Positions 18,701 through 28,171 of a stretch of DNA of 64,000 nucleotides are shown here, piece after piece. The stretch's first letter is position 1. Each line of letters begins with the position of its first letter. Both the position numbers and the translations under genes were made by a program. The DNA comes from Myxococcales bacterium. GTDB lineage: Bacteria > Myxococcota_A > Polyangia > Polyangiales > JAFGIB01. A model generated the notes under the pieces. That model had not been told where the DNA came from. It saw only the letters and a list, made by a program, of their open reading frames with translations, and searched no databases. Location of the stretch: contig JAOUOP010000028.1 in the NCBI GenBank assembly GCA_029880325.1, positions 36,481 to 100,480 of the forward strand, written 5' to 3'.

Positions 18701-21700
18701 TTCCAGCGCCTGGCGGTAGCGATCGATGGCTTCGTAGGGATCGCCCAGCTCCTTCTCGAGCACTTCACCGGCGCGGCTGAGCAAGGCCACGCGCTCGACG
18801 TCGTCGATGGCCACCGCGGCCCGCTCGCCCAGGTTGTCGAGCAGGTCGGCAAAGCGTCCCTGTCGCTCGAAGAGCCCACCCAGGGCCGAGAGCGCGGTCT
18901 CGTTGGCGGCGTCGTCGTCGAGCACGCGCTGGTAGGCCTCGATCGCTTGATCGGGTTGGTGCAGCTGCTCGGCGTGCAGGGAGCCGAAGCGCAGGCCCAG
19001 CGCCACGCGCCCGTCGGCTTCAGCGCAGATTTCGATGCGCCGCCCCAACACCCCGACCAGGTCCGAGGGCCGCCGCATCGCCACGTAGAGTTCGTCGAGC
19101 GCTTCCAGCGCCAGCGCGTCGGCGTCGTCTTCCTCGACGGCGCGCTTGTAGGCGGCGACGGCCTGGTCGTGGTCGCCCAGCAAGTCCTCCTGGACCGACC
19201 CGAGGCGCCTTAGCAGCTCGCCCTTCTCCTCGACGTCGAACGCCTGCTCGGCGCGGCGCTCGAGCACGTCGGCCAGGCCGTTCCAGTCGCCCACCATGGT
19301 GTGCAGTGCCTCGAGGGCGTCGAGCGGGCTCGGATCCTCCGGATCGTGCTTGGCCAGGCGCTCGTAGCCCGCGATCGCGGCCCGCGGGTCGCCACGCTTT
19401 TCATCGTGGACGCGCGCCACCGTCATCATCATCTCGGACTTCAGCGCGTCGTCGTCGGTCTTGGCCAGGGCGGCCTCGTAGGCCTGCACGTGTTCGTCCC
19501 AGGCCCCCATGCGCGCGGCCAGGGCATCGACCTGGGAGCGCGCCTGCTCCGATGCCGGGTCGGCCACGAAGGCCCGCATCCAGGCGTGGAAGGCCAGGGC
19601 CGGATCGTCGCCGCGAACGTCGTGCAGCTCGCCCACCTCGGAAAGCAGGCGCGCCTGGTCGAACGGGTCGTCGCCGAGTTCGACCTGGGCTTCGAGAATT
19701 GCGATCAGCTTCTTCCACTGGTCGAGCTGGCGGTAGATGGGATCGAGGATCTGGCTGATTCGCAGCGTCAGCTCGGGCTCCTGGATCAAGCGTTCGAGCG
19801 CCGCCATGGCGTTGACCTCGCGGGCGTCGATCTGGGAGATGTCCTCGTAGACGTCGATGGCGGCGTCGCGATCACCCAAACGCGTCTCGAGCAACTCGGC
19901 CAACCGCAGCTTGAGTGGAATCTCCGCCGGGGTTCCCAACTGCTGGTCAATACGACCGCGCAGGTGCTCGACCAGCTCCTCCCAGCGCTCGGCCTGCTGC
20001 AACAGGGCTTCGAGCCCCGCAACAGCATCCTTGTCGTCGGCGTCGAGGTCGAGGATCTCGCGGAAGCTGGAGATGGCCTCGTCACGCTCGTGGGTGGTGT
20101 CGCGCTGCAGGCGCGCCCGCCGATGCAGCATGTCGATGCGACGCTCGTCGCTGTCGGCCGAGTCGGCCTGCTCGCGATACAAGGGCAGCAGCTGGTCCCA
20201 GGCCTCCAGACCGCGGTAGGCGCGCTCCACGGCGTCGAAGCTCTCGCGATCGCCAGGCTCGAAGACCAGGGCGGCAGCGTAGAGCTGGGCGGCGCGGTGC
20301 TGATTGCCGATGCGTTCGACATAGAGGCGGCCCGCGTAGCGAGCCAGGCGCGCCATCGCCTCGTCCTCGACCCCCTCATCGATGGGCTTGGCGAGGATCT
20401 TGCCGAGACGCTTCCACTGCTCGCCAACTTTGGCCAGACGGGTCAGCGTCTCCCACGTCTCCTCGTCGCGCGGATCTTCGGCGAAGAGGCGGGCATAGAC
20501 GCTGAGCGCGCCCTCGAAGTCCTCGAGCTGGTCCTCGTGGATTTGGGCCAGGCGCACCAGCAGGCGCTGCTTTTCGTCGGGGTCGAGCTCGGCCTCGATG
20601 CGCGCCTCGAGCACCGAGGTCAACTCCGGCCACTTCATTTGCGTCAGATAGACCGGCTCGAGAATCTCGGCGGCGACCGCCCTATTCTCGCCCTCGCCCG
20701 CGAGGATGGTCTCGAGCAGGGCGATGGAACTCTGATGGCTGAGGTCGTCGGTGACCGCGTCGCGCAGGTGTTCGAGGGCGCGCGGCACGTCGTCGAGGTG
20801 ATCGTGGCAACCGCGTGCCAGCTTGTAACGCAGCTCCACCGGCGAGCCGATCTGGCGCTCGAGCTGCGCCTCGTAGGCCGCGCCCAGATCCTCCCAACGG
20901 CCGGCCTGGGAATAGAGGCGCTCCAGCGACTCGTAGGCCGCCGCCGACGGCGCGTCCATGATCAACTCCTCGAGCACCTCGACGGCGGCGTCGGGATCGT
21001 CGAGGCGGTGCTCCAGGATATCGGCCTGGCGCGTGAGCAGCTCACCGCGCGCGCTGGCGTCGGGTGCGACCTCGGCCTTGCGGCGCAGCACCTCGACCAG
21101 CGCCCGGTGGTCACCGGCCTCGGCGTGTAGCTGCTCGAGGGCGTCGAGGGCTTCGCCGTCCTCGGGACGGTCCTCGAGCAACTTCTCGAAGTACTCGGCC
21201 GAAAGCGCCGCGTCCTGAAGCCGGTCGCGCGCGACCTCGGCGATGCAGCGATAGACCTCCACCTGCAGCTCGCCGTCGTACAGAGAGGGAGCCGCCTCGC
21301 GCAAGGTGGCGACCTGGTCGGCAAAGCGGCCGGAAGCCTCCGCCAGGCGCTGTAACTCCGAGATAAGTTCGCCTACGACGGGCTCTTCGACACCAGCCAA
21401 GAGCGCGCGGGCTGCGTAGTCGTAGGCCTGACTGATGGAGGCCAGCCCGTTTTCGGCCACCTCGCAGGCGCGCCTGAGCGCGGCCAGTTTGTCGGCGGGG
21501 TCGTCGGTATCCTGCAGCACCTCGAGCACGCTGAGCAGGCGGTCGAAGGCGCCGCTGGACTCGTAGCGCGGTGCCGCCACGCGGGCGGCGTCGATGCGCA
21601 GCTCCGACTCGGTGTCGGCCATAATGGCGTCCAGGGCCGCGAGCGCACCGGCGTGGGTGGGCTCGTACTCGAGCACGGCCTCGTAGTTTTCCAGGGCCCG

Positions 21701-24700
21701 TTGCGGATCGCCGGTGTGCAGGCGCATCAACTCACCGCTGCGGAACTGCAGCTCTGCGCGCTCGCCGGCGTCCTCGCACAGCCCCTCCTCGGTCTGCAGC
21801 GTCTCGAGCATGTCCTCCCAGCGCTCGGTGCGCTCGTAGAGGCCGGCCAGGGCCTGCAGCGTCTGGCGATCGGGTCCGAGACCCGAGACTACGTCGGCGT
21901 AGATCTCGATGGCGCCTTCGGGATCCTCCAGGCGCTCGTCACGGATGGCGCCGGCGCGACGACCCAGCTCGCGCCGCTCGTCGTCGCTATCGGCGAACTC
22001 CATGTGTTGGCGCAGGATCTCCACCAACTCGCTCCAGCGTTCGGCCTCGGCGTAGAGCCGCTCCAGCGCGCGCAGGGCGTCGACGTCGGAGGGCTCGATC
22101 TCGAGCCGCTCGCGATGGGCCTCGATGGCACCATCGACCTGCCCCAACATCGACTCGTTGATCTCGGCCACGCGCGCCAGGAGGCTAAGTCGCTCGCTGG
22201 CGTCACCCTCGAATTGCACCTGCCGCCTGAGATCGGCGACCAGGCTGGCGAAGTCTTCGCTGGCCAGGTGGATGCGCTCCAGGGCGCGCGAGGCCGTAAG
22301 CACCGAGTCGGGGTTGTCGCCGTCGATCTCGATCAGGCGTTCATAGGCGCGGGCGGCGGCTTCCTTGTCCTGCAGAAACTCATCGAGCAGCACCGCCAGC
22401 TCGAGCAGGATCTCGGCCTGCAGGTCGGCGCCCAAGTCCTCGGACTCGAGCACCCGCGACAGCACCTGCGAGCGCTCGCGCCGGAAGGCATCGCGATGGC
22501 TGGCGATGCTGGCCAGGGCCTCGCGCGCCGTGGTGTTGCCGGGGTCGGCCTCCACCGCACGCCCATAGGCCGAAAACGCCGCCTCGTGGTCGCGCGTGCG
22601 CTGTTCGTGGATCTCGCCGATGCGCAGCAAGAGGTCAGCCTGGGCTCCGCCGGTGTCCAGATCGTCGAGCTGGATCTCCAGCACCCGTGCAAGATCGCGC
22701 CAGGCGCCCTGGTTTTCGTAGAGCGGCTCGAGGATGGTGGCGATGCGATTGCGCTGGCCCTCGACGCCGAGCATGCGCCCGAGCGCTTCCTGGGCGCGCA
22801 GCTGGTGAGGCTGTTCCTGCAGCACGCCTTCGTAGTGGTCGACGGCCTCGCCGGGCTCGCTGAGCTTGGTCTCACACAGCTCGCCCAGGCGCAGCATCAG
22901 ATCGACGCGCTCCTGTCCCTCGGCCGCGCCCAGATTGCCGCGCAGCAGCTCGGCCAGGTCGCGCCAGCGCTCGGTCTTTTCGTACAAGCCCTCGAGCGTG
23001 CGCCGGGCGGCGCCGTGGTCGGGGTCCAGCTCCAACACCTGCTCGTAGGTGTCGACCGCCTGGTCGGGGCGCTCGAGGATCTCCTCGAAGAGAAAGCACA
23101 GCTGCAAGAGCAGGTCGAGCTTGGCCTCGGCGTCGGCGGTGTCGGCGATGCGCTTGCGATAGAGCGCCTGTAACTCATCCCAGCGTTCACCTGCAGTGAA
23201 CAGCTCCTTGAGCGCTACGAAAGATGCTTCGTTGGTGGGCTCGACGGCGATGACGCGCTTGTGAAAAGGTTCAGCTTCCTCGGGTTGACCCAGGGTTTCG
23301 TCGTAAACGCGCGCCGCTCGCGCCGCCAACTCCAGCACCGCGCTATCGCTCAGCCCACCAGCCTCGATGGCAGTGCCGAATGCGGTGGCCAGGGCACGAT
23401 GCTGACCGGCGCGTTCGGCTGCCTCGGTCAATCGATCCCAGAGGTCGGCATCGGAGGGCTGCTCGAGGAAAGCCGTCTCGATCGAACCGTAGGCACCGCT
23501 GGCATCGCCGAGCTTGGAACCGCTGATCTCGGCCACGCGCAAGCGCAGCTGCCGCACCTCTTCTTCGTCGCTCTCGGCCGCCAGGCGCCGCGTCAGCACC
23601 TTGAGCAACTTGTCGTAGCGGCCGCCGCTCTCGTAGACCTTCTCCAACATGCGATTGACCCGATCGGCCAGCTCGCCGCCGTCGTCGCCGAAGCCCTCGT
23701 GCAAGCGCTCCAGGGCCGCCACCGTGGCGCCATGGGCCGGCTCCTGCTCGAGTACGCCAGCGAAAACATCCAGCGCCCGCGCCGGCTCGTCCAGGTGTTG
23801 GACCAGCACCTGCCCCAGACGCGCTCCCAGCTCCACCCGTGCCGCCGGCTCGCTTTCGGCCTCGAGCCGCCGCTCGAGCACCTCGCACAGCTCGGGCCAG
23901 CGCTCGGCGGCCAGGGCCAGGCGGTCGCGGGCGATCAGCACGTCGCGATCGGCGGGATCGATCTCCCCCATCGTGCGGTAGCGCTCCGCGGCGGCGGCGG
24001 CGTCCTCGAAGACTTCTTCTTCGAGCTGGGCCAACTCGCGAAGCGTATCCCAGCGATCGGGAGGATCCGGGATGCGCTCCAGCCTGTGCTCGAGCAACGT
24101 GTGCAGGTCGGCGGTGCGATGCTCGGCGCGGTAGATGCGCTCCAGGGTCTCCACCACGGTCCTGTCGTCGGGCTCGGCCGCGAGCACCGCCTTGAGCTTG
24201 TCCACCCCCAGCGCGGTGTTACCCAGGCGATCGAGGGCGATGGTGGCGATGCGACGGGCCAGGGGCACGGCCGCGTCGGGACGGGTCTCGGCGCGCGCCT
24301 CGTAGGCCTGGACCACGCGATCGTAGGCCGCCGCCGCCTCTGCCGTCTGCTCCAGCTGGTCGCGGATGTCCTCGGCGTCGGGCGCCAGCTCGAAGGCCTG
24401 CAGCGCGTAACCGAAGGCGCCCTCGCCATCGCGCAGTTGACCCAGGGCCAATTCGTGCAGGCGCGCGAGCAGTGCCAGGCGATTTTCTACGTCGGACTCG
24501 CCCAGCGCGTTGAGCGAGATCTCGAGCATGGCCCGCAGCCGCGCCCATTTTTCGTCGGACTCATAAATGGGGGCGAGCTTGCGTGCCGCCTCGACGTTCG
24601 CGGGATCCACCGACAGCACGCGCTCGTAGCTGCGCACGGCACGGTTGGCCTCGCCCAGGTCGTCTTCGAAGATGCGCGCGGCCCGGAAGCTGAGGTCGAC

Positions 24701-26995
24701 CTTCAGCTGCTTGTCCTGGGCCTTGTCGGCCTCGTGGGACAGCACGTCGGCCAGGCCCTCGAAGTCCTTGACGTTGCGGTAGAGCGCCTCCACGGCGTCC
24801 CACTCACCCTGGGCCAACATGCCGTCGCGCAGCGAACGCAGGGCGCGGCCGTGCTTGGGATCGATCTCGAGCACCCGCTGCCAGCAGCGCGTGGCAGCGG
24901 CGGCGTCTTCGAGTTTTTCGGCCTGCAGCGCGGCCAGCTTCTGCAGGATTCGGATGCGCCCGTCATCACTGGGCGCGCCCGAAAGCGAGCGCTCCAGCAC
25001 GTCGGCCAGGCCCGCATAGTCGCGCTCGCGTTCGCACAGCTTTTCGAGCGCCTCGAGCGCCCCCGGCGCCGCGCTGTCCTGATCCAGAGCCTCGCGCCAC
25101 AGGGCGATCGCCTCGGGGTAGCTGTGCAGACGATCAGCGGCCAGCCGCGCCATCTCGATGGTGTCGCCGAGGCGAACGCTCGGATCGCTGGCGACCGAGC
25201 GCTCCTTGCGCAGCACCTCAAAGAGCGGCTTCCAGGCACGCTTGCGCTCATAGATCGACTTCAGCTGGCTCAGGGCCTCGCGGTTTTCGGGCTCGAGTTC
25301 GATGGCCCGCTCCAGCGGTCCGGTCGCCTGGTTGAAATTGGAGAAGCGCTCGATCCACAGCTGGGCGACCTGCACGTAGCGCTCGACCTTCAGCGCCCGA
25401 TCCTCGAGCGCCTCGGCGTTGTCGCTAAGCACGTTGATCAAGTCGTTCCAGCGCCCGGCGCCCTCGTACTTGGCGCAGAGTTCAGCCAGCGTGTCGCGAT
25501 CGGCCGGGTCCAGCTTCAGGATGCGGCCCAGCACGTTGATCACCATGCCGTCCATGTGCAGACGGTCACGGTAGATCGCGAGCAGCTCCTGCAGCAGCTC
25601 CACGCGCCTGGCCTGTTGCGCCTCGGGGGTGGCCTCGATCTCGGCCTTGATCACGTCGGCCAGGGCGCTCCACTTCTCGGCCGTGCGGTAGAGCCCGCGC
25701 AGCGCGGCGCTGACCTCCGGGTGGTCAGGGTCCAAGCGCTGCACCAGCTTCCAGGCGTCGATGGCCGCATCCGGAGTCGCGCTCTGCGCCGCCAGCTTGG
25801 CCTGCTCCAGAGCCAGCTCGAGGCGGGCATCCTCGCTCGAGACGCGCTGGGCGTCGCCGAGTACCGACAACCAGGCCCCGGGATCTTCGGTCTTGGCGTA
25901 GTACTCGCGGTAGAAGTTCAGCATCGCCGGGTGGGCACCGTCGAGCTTGCGCAAGCGCGCGAAGTAGGGCTCGGCGTCCTCGGGCGAGCCGCGCATACGC
26001 CAGTGCACCATGCCGATCTGCAGCAGGTTGCCCTGCTCCACCTCGAGCTTCTGTTTGACCGTCAGCGCCTGCTCGTACATGGCGACCAGGTCGTCCCAGC
26101 GCTCTTCGGCGGCGTAGTGGTCGTAGAGGAAGCCCATGGCCTCAGCGTTGGCCGGCTCGTAGTCCAACACGCGCTCGTAACTGGCAGCCGCACGCCCCTT
26201 GTCCTCCAACTGATGCGCAATCACGCGCGCTGCACGCAAGTACAGGGCGCTGCGGGCGTTCTTGTCGCGTCCGTGCTCGGCCGAGTCCAGCAGCAGCTCG
26301 GTCAGCACATCCCACTTGGAGCGAGCGCGCAGCGTCAACTCGTAGAGCTGGGCGGCGCGCAGGTTGCCCGGGTCGACCTCGAGGGCGGCCTTGAAGAGGC
26401 GATCGGACTCGGCGTCACGGCCCTTATTGCGGTGCTGCCAGACCAACGAGCCAGCCCGCACCAGCAGCGAGGTCTTGAGCGAGAGGTCGGTCGACGACGC
26501 AGCCTCGTCCTCGAAGCGCTTGGCGAACTTCTTCCAACTGCGGCGACTCTGGCCGATGCGCCCGATGGCCTCGGCCGGTTCCACGTCGTCGGCATTGAGC
26601 GCCTGGGCGCGCTCATAGGCCGCGACCGCACCATCGGCGTCGAGCAGCGCCTCGCTGCGCATGCGCCCCAACTCTTTCCACAGGCTGGCTGCGAAATCCG
26701 GGTCGGCCTCGGGGCCTTCGCCGAGCAACTCGGCCTCGACCTCGATCAATAGAGCGACTGCGCCCAACTCGCCGCGCCGCTCGTGACCACGCCGGGCCAT
26801 TTCCAGCAAACGCACCGGCTCGGCACCGAGACGGCTTTCGTCCCGGGCCGCCACCAGCGCGCGCAGGCCTGCAAACGCCCCCTCGTCTTCGGGGTCATCA
26901 CGGAGAATCCCCAGATAGTTGGATAGGGTGAGCAATTCGGCTTGTCCCCCGACCGCCGTTTCGACTGCCCCGCTATCGCTTCGGTTATTCGGCAC
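15728..26995 (-). CDS. Giant tetratricopeptide-repeat protein (3755 residues)
   Basis: One uninterrupted frame of 3755 residues. After about 110 non-repetitive residues it consists almost wholly of a ~75-77-residue double-TPR module. Each module has a W-x-x-L helix (as in ERWEELVEHLRGRI) and a second part like LGDRDAAIDVYEDI, then a Leu/Asp linker. From the length there should be roughly 45-50 modules. The last ~250 residues are more canonical 34-residue TPRs (AMECYDAAFKIDL, FRLGDISFRQGDKTKAKAML). There is no signal peptide or membrane segment, so it should be a cytoplasmic scaffold, highly acidic. It resembles in size and make-up the TPR giant AgmK/GltI of Myxococcus gliding motility, but no other glt-type gene is nearby, so this is only an analogy. 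GTG start with GAGG 6 nt upstream; coupled to the class-IV aminotransferase. Confidence 0.9.
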   Translation of the reverse strand: MPNNRSDSGAVETAVGGQAELLTLSNYLGILRDDPEDEGAFAGLRALVAARDESRLGAEPVRLLEMARRGHERRGELGAVALLIEVEAELLGEGPEADPDFAASLWKELGRMRSEALLDADGAVAAYERAQALNADDVEPAEAIGRIGQSRRSWKKFAKRFEDEAASSTDLSLKTSLLVRAGSLVWQHRNKGRDAESDRLFKAALEVDPGNLRAAQLYELTLRARSKWDVLTELLLDSAEHGRDKNARSALYLRAARVIAHQLEDKGRAAASYERVLDYEPANAEAMGFLYDHYAAEERWDDLVAMYEQALTVKQKLEVEQGNLLQIGMVHWRMRGSPEDAEPYFARLRKLDGAHPAMLNFYREYYAKTEDPGAWLSVLGDAQRVSSEDARLELALEQAKLAAQSATPDAAIDAWKLVQRLDPDHPEVSAALRGLYRTAEKWSALADVIKAEIEATPEAQQARRVELLQELLAIYRDRLHMDGMVINVLGRILKLDPADRDTLAELCAKYEGAGRWNDLINVLSDNAEALEDRALKVERYVQVAQLWIERFSNFNQATGPLERAIELEPENREALSQLKSIYERKRAWKPLFEVLRKERSVASDPSVRLGDTIEMARLAADRLHSYPEAIALWREALDQDSAAPGALEALEKLCERERDYAGLADVLERSLSGAPSDDGRIRILQKLAALQAEKLEDAAAATRCWQRVLEIDPKHGRALRSLRDGMLAQGEWDAVEALYRNVKDFEGLADVLSHEADKAQDKQLKVDLSFRAARIFEDDLGEANRAVRSYERVLSVDPANVEAARKLAPIYESDEKWARLRAMLEISLNALGESDVENRLALLARLHELALGQLRDGEGAFGYALQAFELAPDAEDIRDQLEQTAEAAAAYDRVVQAYEARAETRPDAAVPLARRIATIALDRLGNTALGVDKLKAVLAAEPDDRTVVETLERIYRAEHRTADLHTLLEHRLERIPDPPDRWDTLRELAQLEEEVFEDAAAAAERYRTMGEIDPADRDVLIARDRLALAAERWPELCEVLERRLEAESEPAARVELGARLGQVLVQHLDEPARALDVFAGVLEQEPAHGATVAALERLHEGFGDDGGELADRVNRMLEKVYESGGRYDKLLKVLTRRLAAESDEEEVRQLRLRVAEISGSKLGDASGAYGSIETAFLEQPSDADLWDRLTEAAERAGQHRALATAFGTAIEAGGLSDSAVLELAARAARVYDETLGQPEEAEPFHKRVIAVEPTNEASFVALKELFTAGERWDELQALYRKRIADTADAEAKLDLLLQLCFLFEEILERPDQAVDTYEQVLELDPDHGAARRTLEGLYEKTERWRDLAELLRGNLGAAEGQERVDLMLRLGELCETKLSEPGEAVDHYEGVLQEQPHQLRAQEALGRMLGVEGQRNRIATILEPLYENQGAWRDLARVLEIQLDDLDTGGAQADLLLRIGEIHEQRTRDHEAAFSAYGRAVEADPGNTTAREALASIASHRDAFRRERSQVLSRVLESEDLGADLQAEILLELAVLLDEFLQDKEAAARAYERLIEIDGDNPDSVLTASRALERIHLASEDFASLVADLRRQVQFEGDASERLSLLARVAEINESMLGQVDGAIEAHRERLEIEPSDVDALRALERLYAEAERWSELVEILRQHMEFADSDDERRELGRRAGAIRDERLEDPEGAIEIYADVVSGLGPDRQTLQALAGLYERTERWEDMLETLQTEEGLCEDAGERAELQFRSGELMRLHTGDPQRALENYEAVLEYEPTHAGALAALDAIMADTESELRIDAARVAAPRYESSGAFDRLLSVLEVLQDTDDPADKLAALRRACEVAENGLASISQAYDYAARALLAGVEEPVVGELISELQRLAEASGRFADQVATLREAAPSLYDGELQVEVYRCIAEVARDRLQDAALSAEYFEKLLEDRPEDGEALDALEQLHAEAGDHRALVEVLRRKAEVAPDASARGELLTRQADILEHRLDDPDAAVEVLEELIMDAPSAAAYESLERLYSQAGRWEDLGAAYEAQLERQIGSPVELRYKLARGCHDHLDDVPRALEHLRDAVTDDLSHQSSIALLETILAGEGENRAVAAEILEPVYLTQMKWPELTSVLEARIEAELDPDEKQRLLVRLAQIHEDQLEDFEGALSVYARLFAEDPRDEETWETLTRLAKVGEQWKRLGKILAKPIDEGVEDEAMARLARYAGRLYVERIGNQHRAAQLYAAALVFEPGDRESFDAVERAYRGLEAWDQLLPLYREQADSADSDERRIDMLHRRARLQRDTTHERDEAISSFREILDLDADDKDAVAGLEALLQQAERWEELVEHLRGRIDQQLGTPAEIPLKLRLAELLETRLGDRDAAIDVYEDISQIDAREVNAMAALERLIQEPELTLRISQILDPIYRQLDQWKKLIAILEAQVELGDDPFDQARLLSEVGELHDVRGDDPALAFHAWMRAFVADPASEQARSQVDALAARMGAWDEHVQAYEAALAKTDDDALKSEMMMTVARVHDEKRGDPRAAIAGYERLAKHDPEDPSPLDALEALHTMVGDWNGLADVLERRAEQAFDVEEKGELLRRLGSVQEDLLGDHDQAVAAYKRAVEEDDADALALEALDELYVAMRRPSDLVGVLGRRIEICAEADGRVALGLRFGSLHAEQLHQPDQAIEAYQRVLDDDAANETALSALGGLFERQGRFADLLDNLGERAAVAIDDVERVALLSRAGEVLEKELGDPYEAIDRYRQALEVDPSHGSSIEALMRISKSPEQRVAAAEILEPLLRSQQRWDNLVELIEGGVAVLDDPFERRSELQRLAEVHEQGRAQPGDAFEALARALPDDPTDDTLLADLERLARELGRFERLAEVLDGAAPQVSDPLAASELYRRLARVCEEELQDDSRAIDAYVHASEQHDDATETLADLDRLYLKTERWEQLLDIMERRIGAAVDPAERTELLLRIGTLRDERFDDGRGAFIAFKEVLEGDPADERALEGMEKLGQRDALAQDVLFTLDECYRQTGALDKVAGLYDIRIRLAETDGERLRLLREAVGIWEHDLSDPGRALSSARRIFELDPADEEALSEVERLAEMAGSWEGVRGMVEGLVEANTIEGQSKRELCLRAAGWYRERVVDAAAEERCLAWAVEVDREQPEVHARLVALLREPGREVDLVERLRQWAEVEHDSGERIERLREAARLADATLGDAETAGQCYATLLGSDSEDRDALTQLARIRASQERFDEVAELLERRLSVENESDVQTQLRHELAGVLADHLGQGDRAIEVLSELLSTEPDHEGAVARLADLYTAAERFSELRELLNVRVGRTSEPEPRAELRMRIAGLLEERLGDRAGAISELAQLLDEQPGHAAAEARLEKLYLEDGQWAALVELLAAQADRQAQAGDVAAELQLLGRIAEYCEDKLQDAARAVASYERIFARDASHRHALSALLRLSETAEDWSAAARHMESLLGLQEGAEAIATAHRLSELADERLGDLELAENALQRALVIDAANEDSRERLKVLYEKHAAFAKLAEMLSAEEATLEGPEQKVALLNRIAAIYRDRLEDPASAIGYLERAVELVSDREALLGLCDLYIAANRQADAIPVLEKIIESFGGRRAKEVALYQHRLGKAHEGAGDVVKAMECYDAAFKIDLTNVHILRDLGRLCLEQGDLERAQKTYRALLLQKLKEDSGITKADVYFRLGDISFRQGDKTKAKAMLERAVAEAGQHAEAQALLQQL

Positions 26996-27390
26996 GGTGC
27001 CTCATCGCGGTTCAGGCAGCGGCAAGGCTCACCGAACAGCGATCAACCTCGGCGATCGCCGCCGGACTACCCCTGCGCTTCAGGTGGCCCTCGCGGGCCC
27101 TCTCGTGCCCGGATCCGGTACTGCCTGGGTGGGCTGTGAAGCGTGGTTTCAAGCCAGACGCCGCGACCGTGGTGACCGTGTCGGAGACGCGCCTACCGAC
27201 CAGGTGTTGATGGATGGTAACGGCGCCGCGCCGGGCGAGGCAAGCACTGATTTCCCAGGAAGGGTACAGCCACGGGTACAGCCAGACGCCGTCGACCTCG
27301 GTGAGCAACAGCTGAGCGCGAACTACACTGCGGGTCGATGCCCCGACGGATGCGACCGCGCCCCGCTCTGACGCGCCCAGAAGGTCATCC
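26996..27390. other. Gene-free stretch upstream of the giant TPR gene
   Basis: Open frames here show no homology-like sequence or codon pattern. An 11-bp direct repeat (GGGTACAGCCA) occurs near 27258-27280. The region should hold the TPR gene promoter on the minus strand, but no box is convincing. Confidence 0.5.
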
Positions 27391-28104
27391 TCAGAACGTC
27401 ATCAACGCGCCGGCCCAGGTCATGGCGCCCCACGTCACCAGGCCGGCGGCCAAATGCGCGGTGGCCAGCGTCTGCAGCGTGTCGTAGTCGTTGGCGCGAT
27501 CGAGGCCCAGGTCGTTGGCGATGTAGAGGCCCAAAAGGGCTTGGGCCACCATGCCGCCGAAGTGCACCCAGCGCAGCAGCTTGTGCAGCCGCAGGGTCGA
27601 GGCAAACTCGCCCTTGCCCGAGGCCAGATCGTCGGGATCGGGCATCAGCGCGGCGATCGTGAAGGTGGTGGCGTAGAGCCCCGTGGTCAGAATGGCGCCG
27701 ATCGCATGGGGCCAGGGGGTCTCGTGGCACTGGCCCTGACCGAAGATCGCATCGCCGGTCACGCAGGGGTTGCTGCCGCGATCGTCGAAGAAGCCGTAGA
27801 GGTTGTAGTACTGGATGAAGCCGAGTCCGACGGTGGCCGTCATCGCCGCCCAGGTGGCCATGCCCAGGGGCCGGTGCAGATCGGCCAGCGAGTTGCGGCG
27901 CTTCATCTGGGCGGCGTAGCTGTCTTCGGAGTCTTCGGCGGCCTCCGAAACCTCCTCGACGTCCTGGTCGAGGGCGACCACCAGGCTTGCGGCCGCGGCC
28001 GGACTCAGAAGGGGGCTTTGGGCGGTGGCGGCCCCGAGGGTCGGAGCCTGCAGGCTCAATCCGTAGATCGGGGTGGCCAGAAGCAGCACGGCGAGGCTAT
28101 TCAT
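27391..28104 (-). CDS. Four-helix membrane protein, cytochrome-b561-like
   Basis: 237 residues with a cleavable signal-like start, an acidic linker and four membrane helices. Each helix carries a His: HRPLGMATWAAM, PHAIGAILTTGLY, LHKLLRWVHFGGMV and AHLAAGLVTWGAM. Paired in-membrane histidines suggest a two-haem b-type cytochrome, so a transmembrane electron-transfer role is likely but inferred. GGAG lies 6 nt before the start. A loop between helices 1 and 2 has two Cys (NPCVTGDAIFGQGQCHE). Divergent from the aminopeptidase gene. Confidence 0.68.
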   Translation of the reverse strand: MNSLAVLLLATPIYGLSLQAPTLGAATAQSPLLSPAAAASLVVALDQDVEEVSEAAEDSEDSYAAQMKRRNSLADLHRPLGMATWAAMTATVGLGFIQYYNLYGFFDDRGSNPCVTGDAIFGQGQCHETPWPHAIGAILTTGLYATTFTIAALMPDPDDLASGKGEFASTLRLHKLLRWVHFGGMVAQALLGLYIANDLGLDRANDYDTLQTLATAHLAAGLVTWGAMTWAGALMTF

Positions 28105-28171
28105 GTATCACTCCAAAGTCGCGGCCATGCTTACACCCGATGACCGCGCCGGCTCAAGCGCCGCGGAGCAG

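Noticed and set aside
23261..26752. Plus-strand 1163-residue frame opposite the giant TPR gene
   Set aside because: It is an antisense shadow caused by high GC; there is no coherent domain, whereas the minus strand has clear TPR modules.
27012..27308. 98-residue minus-strand frame upstream of the TPR gene
   Set aside because: No homology-like sequence, no ribosome site and no conserved motif.
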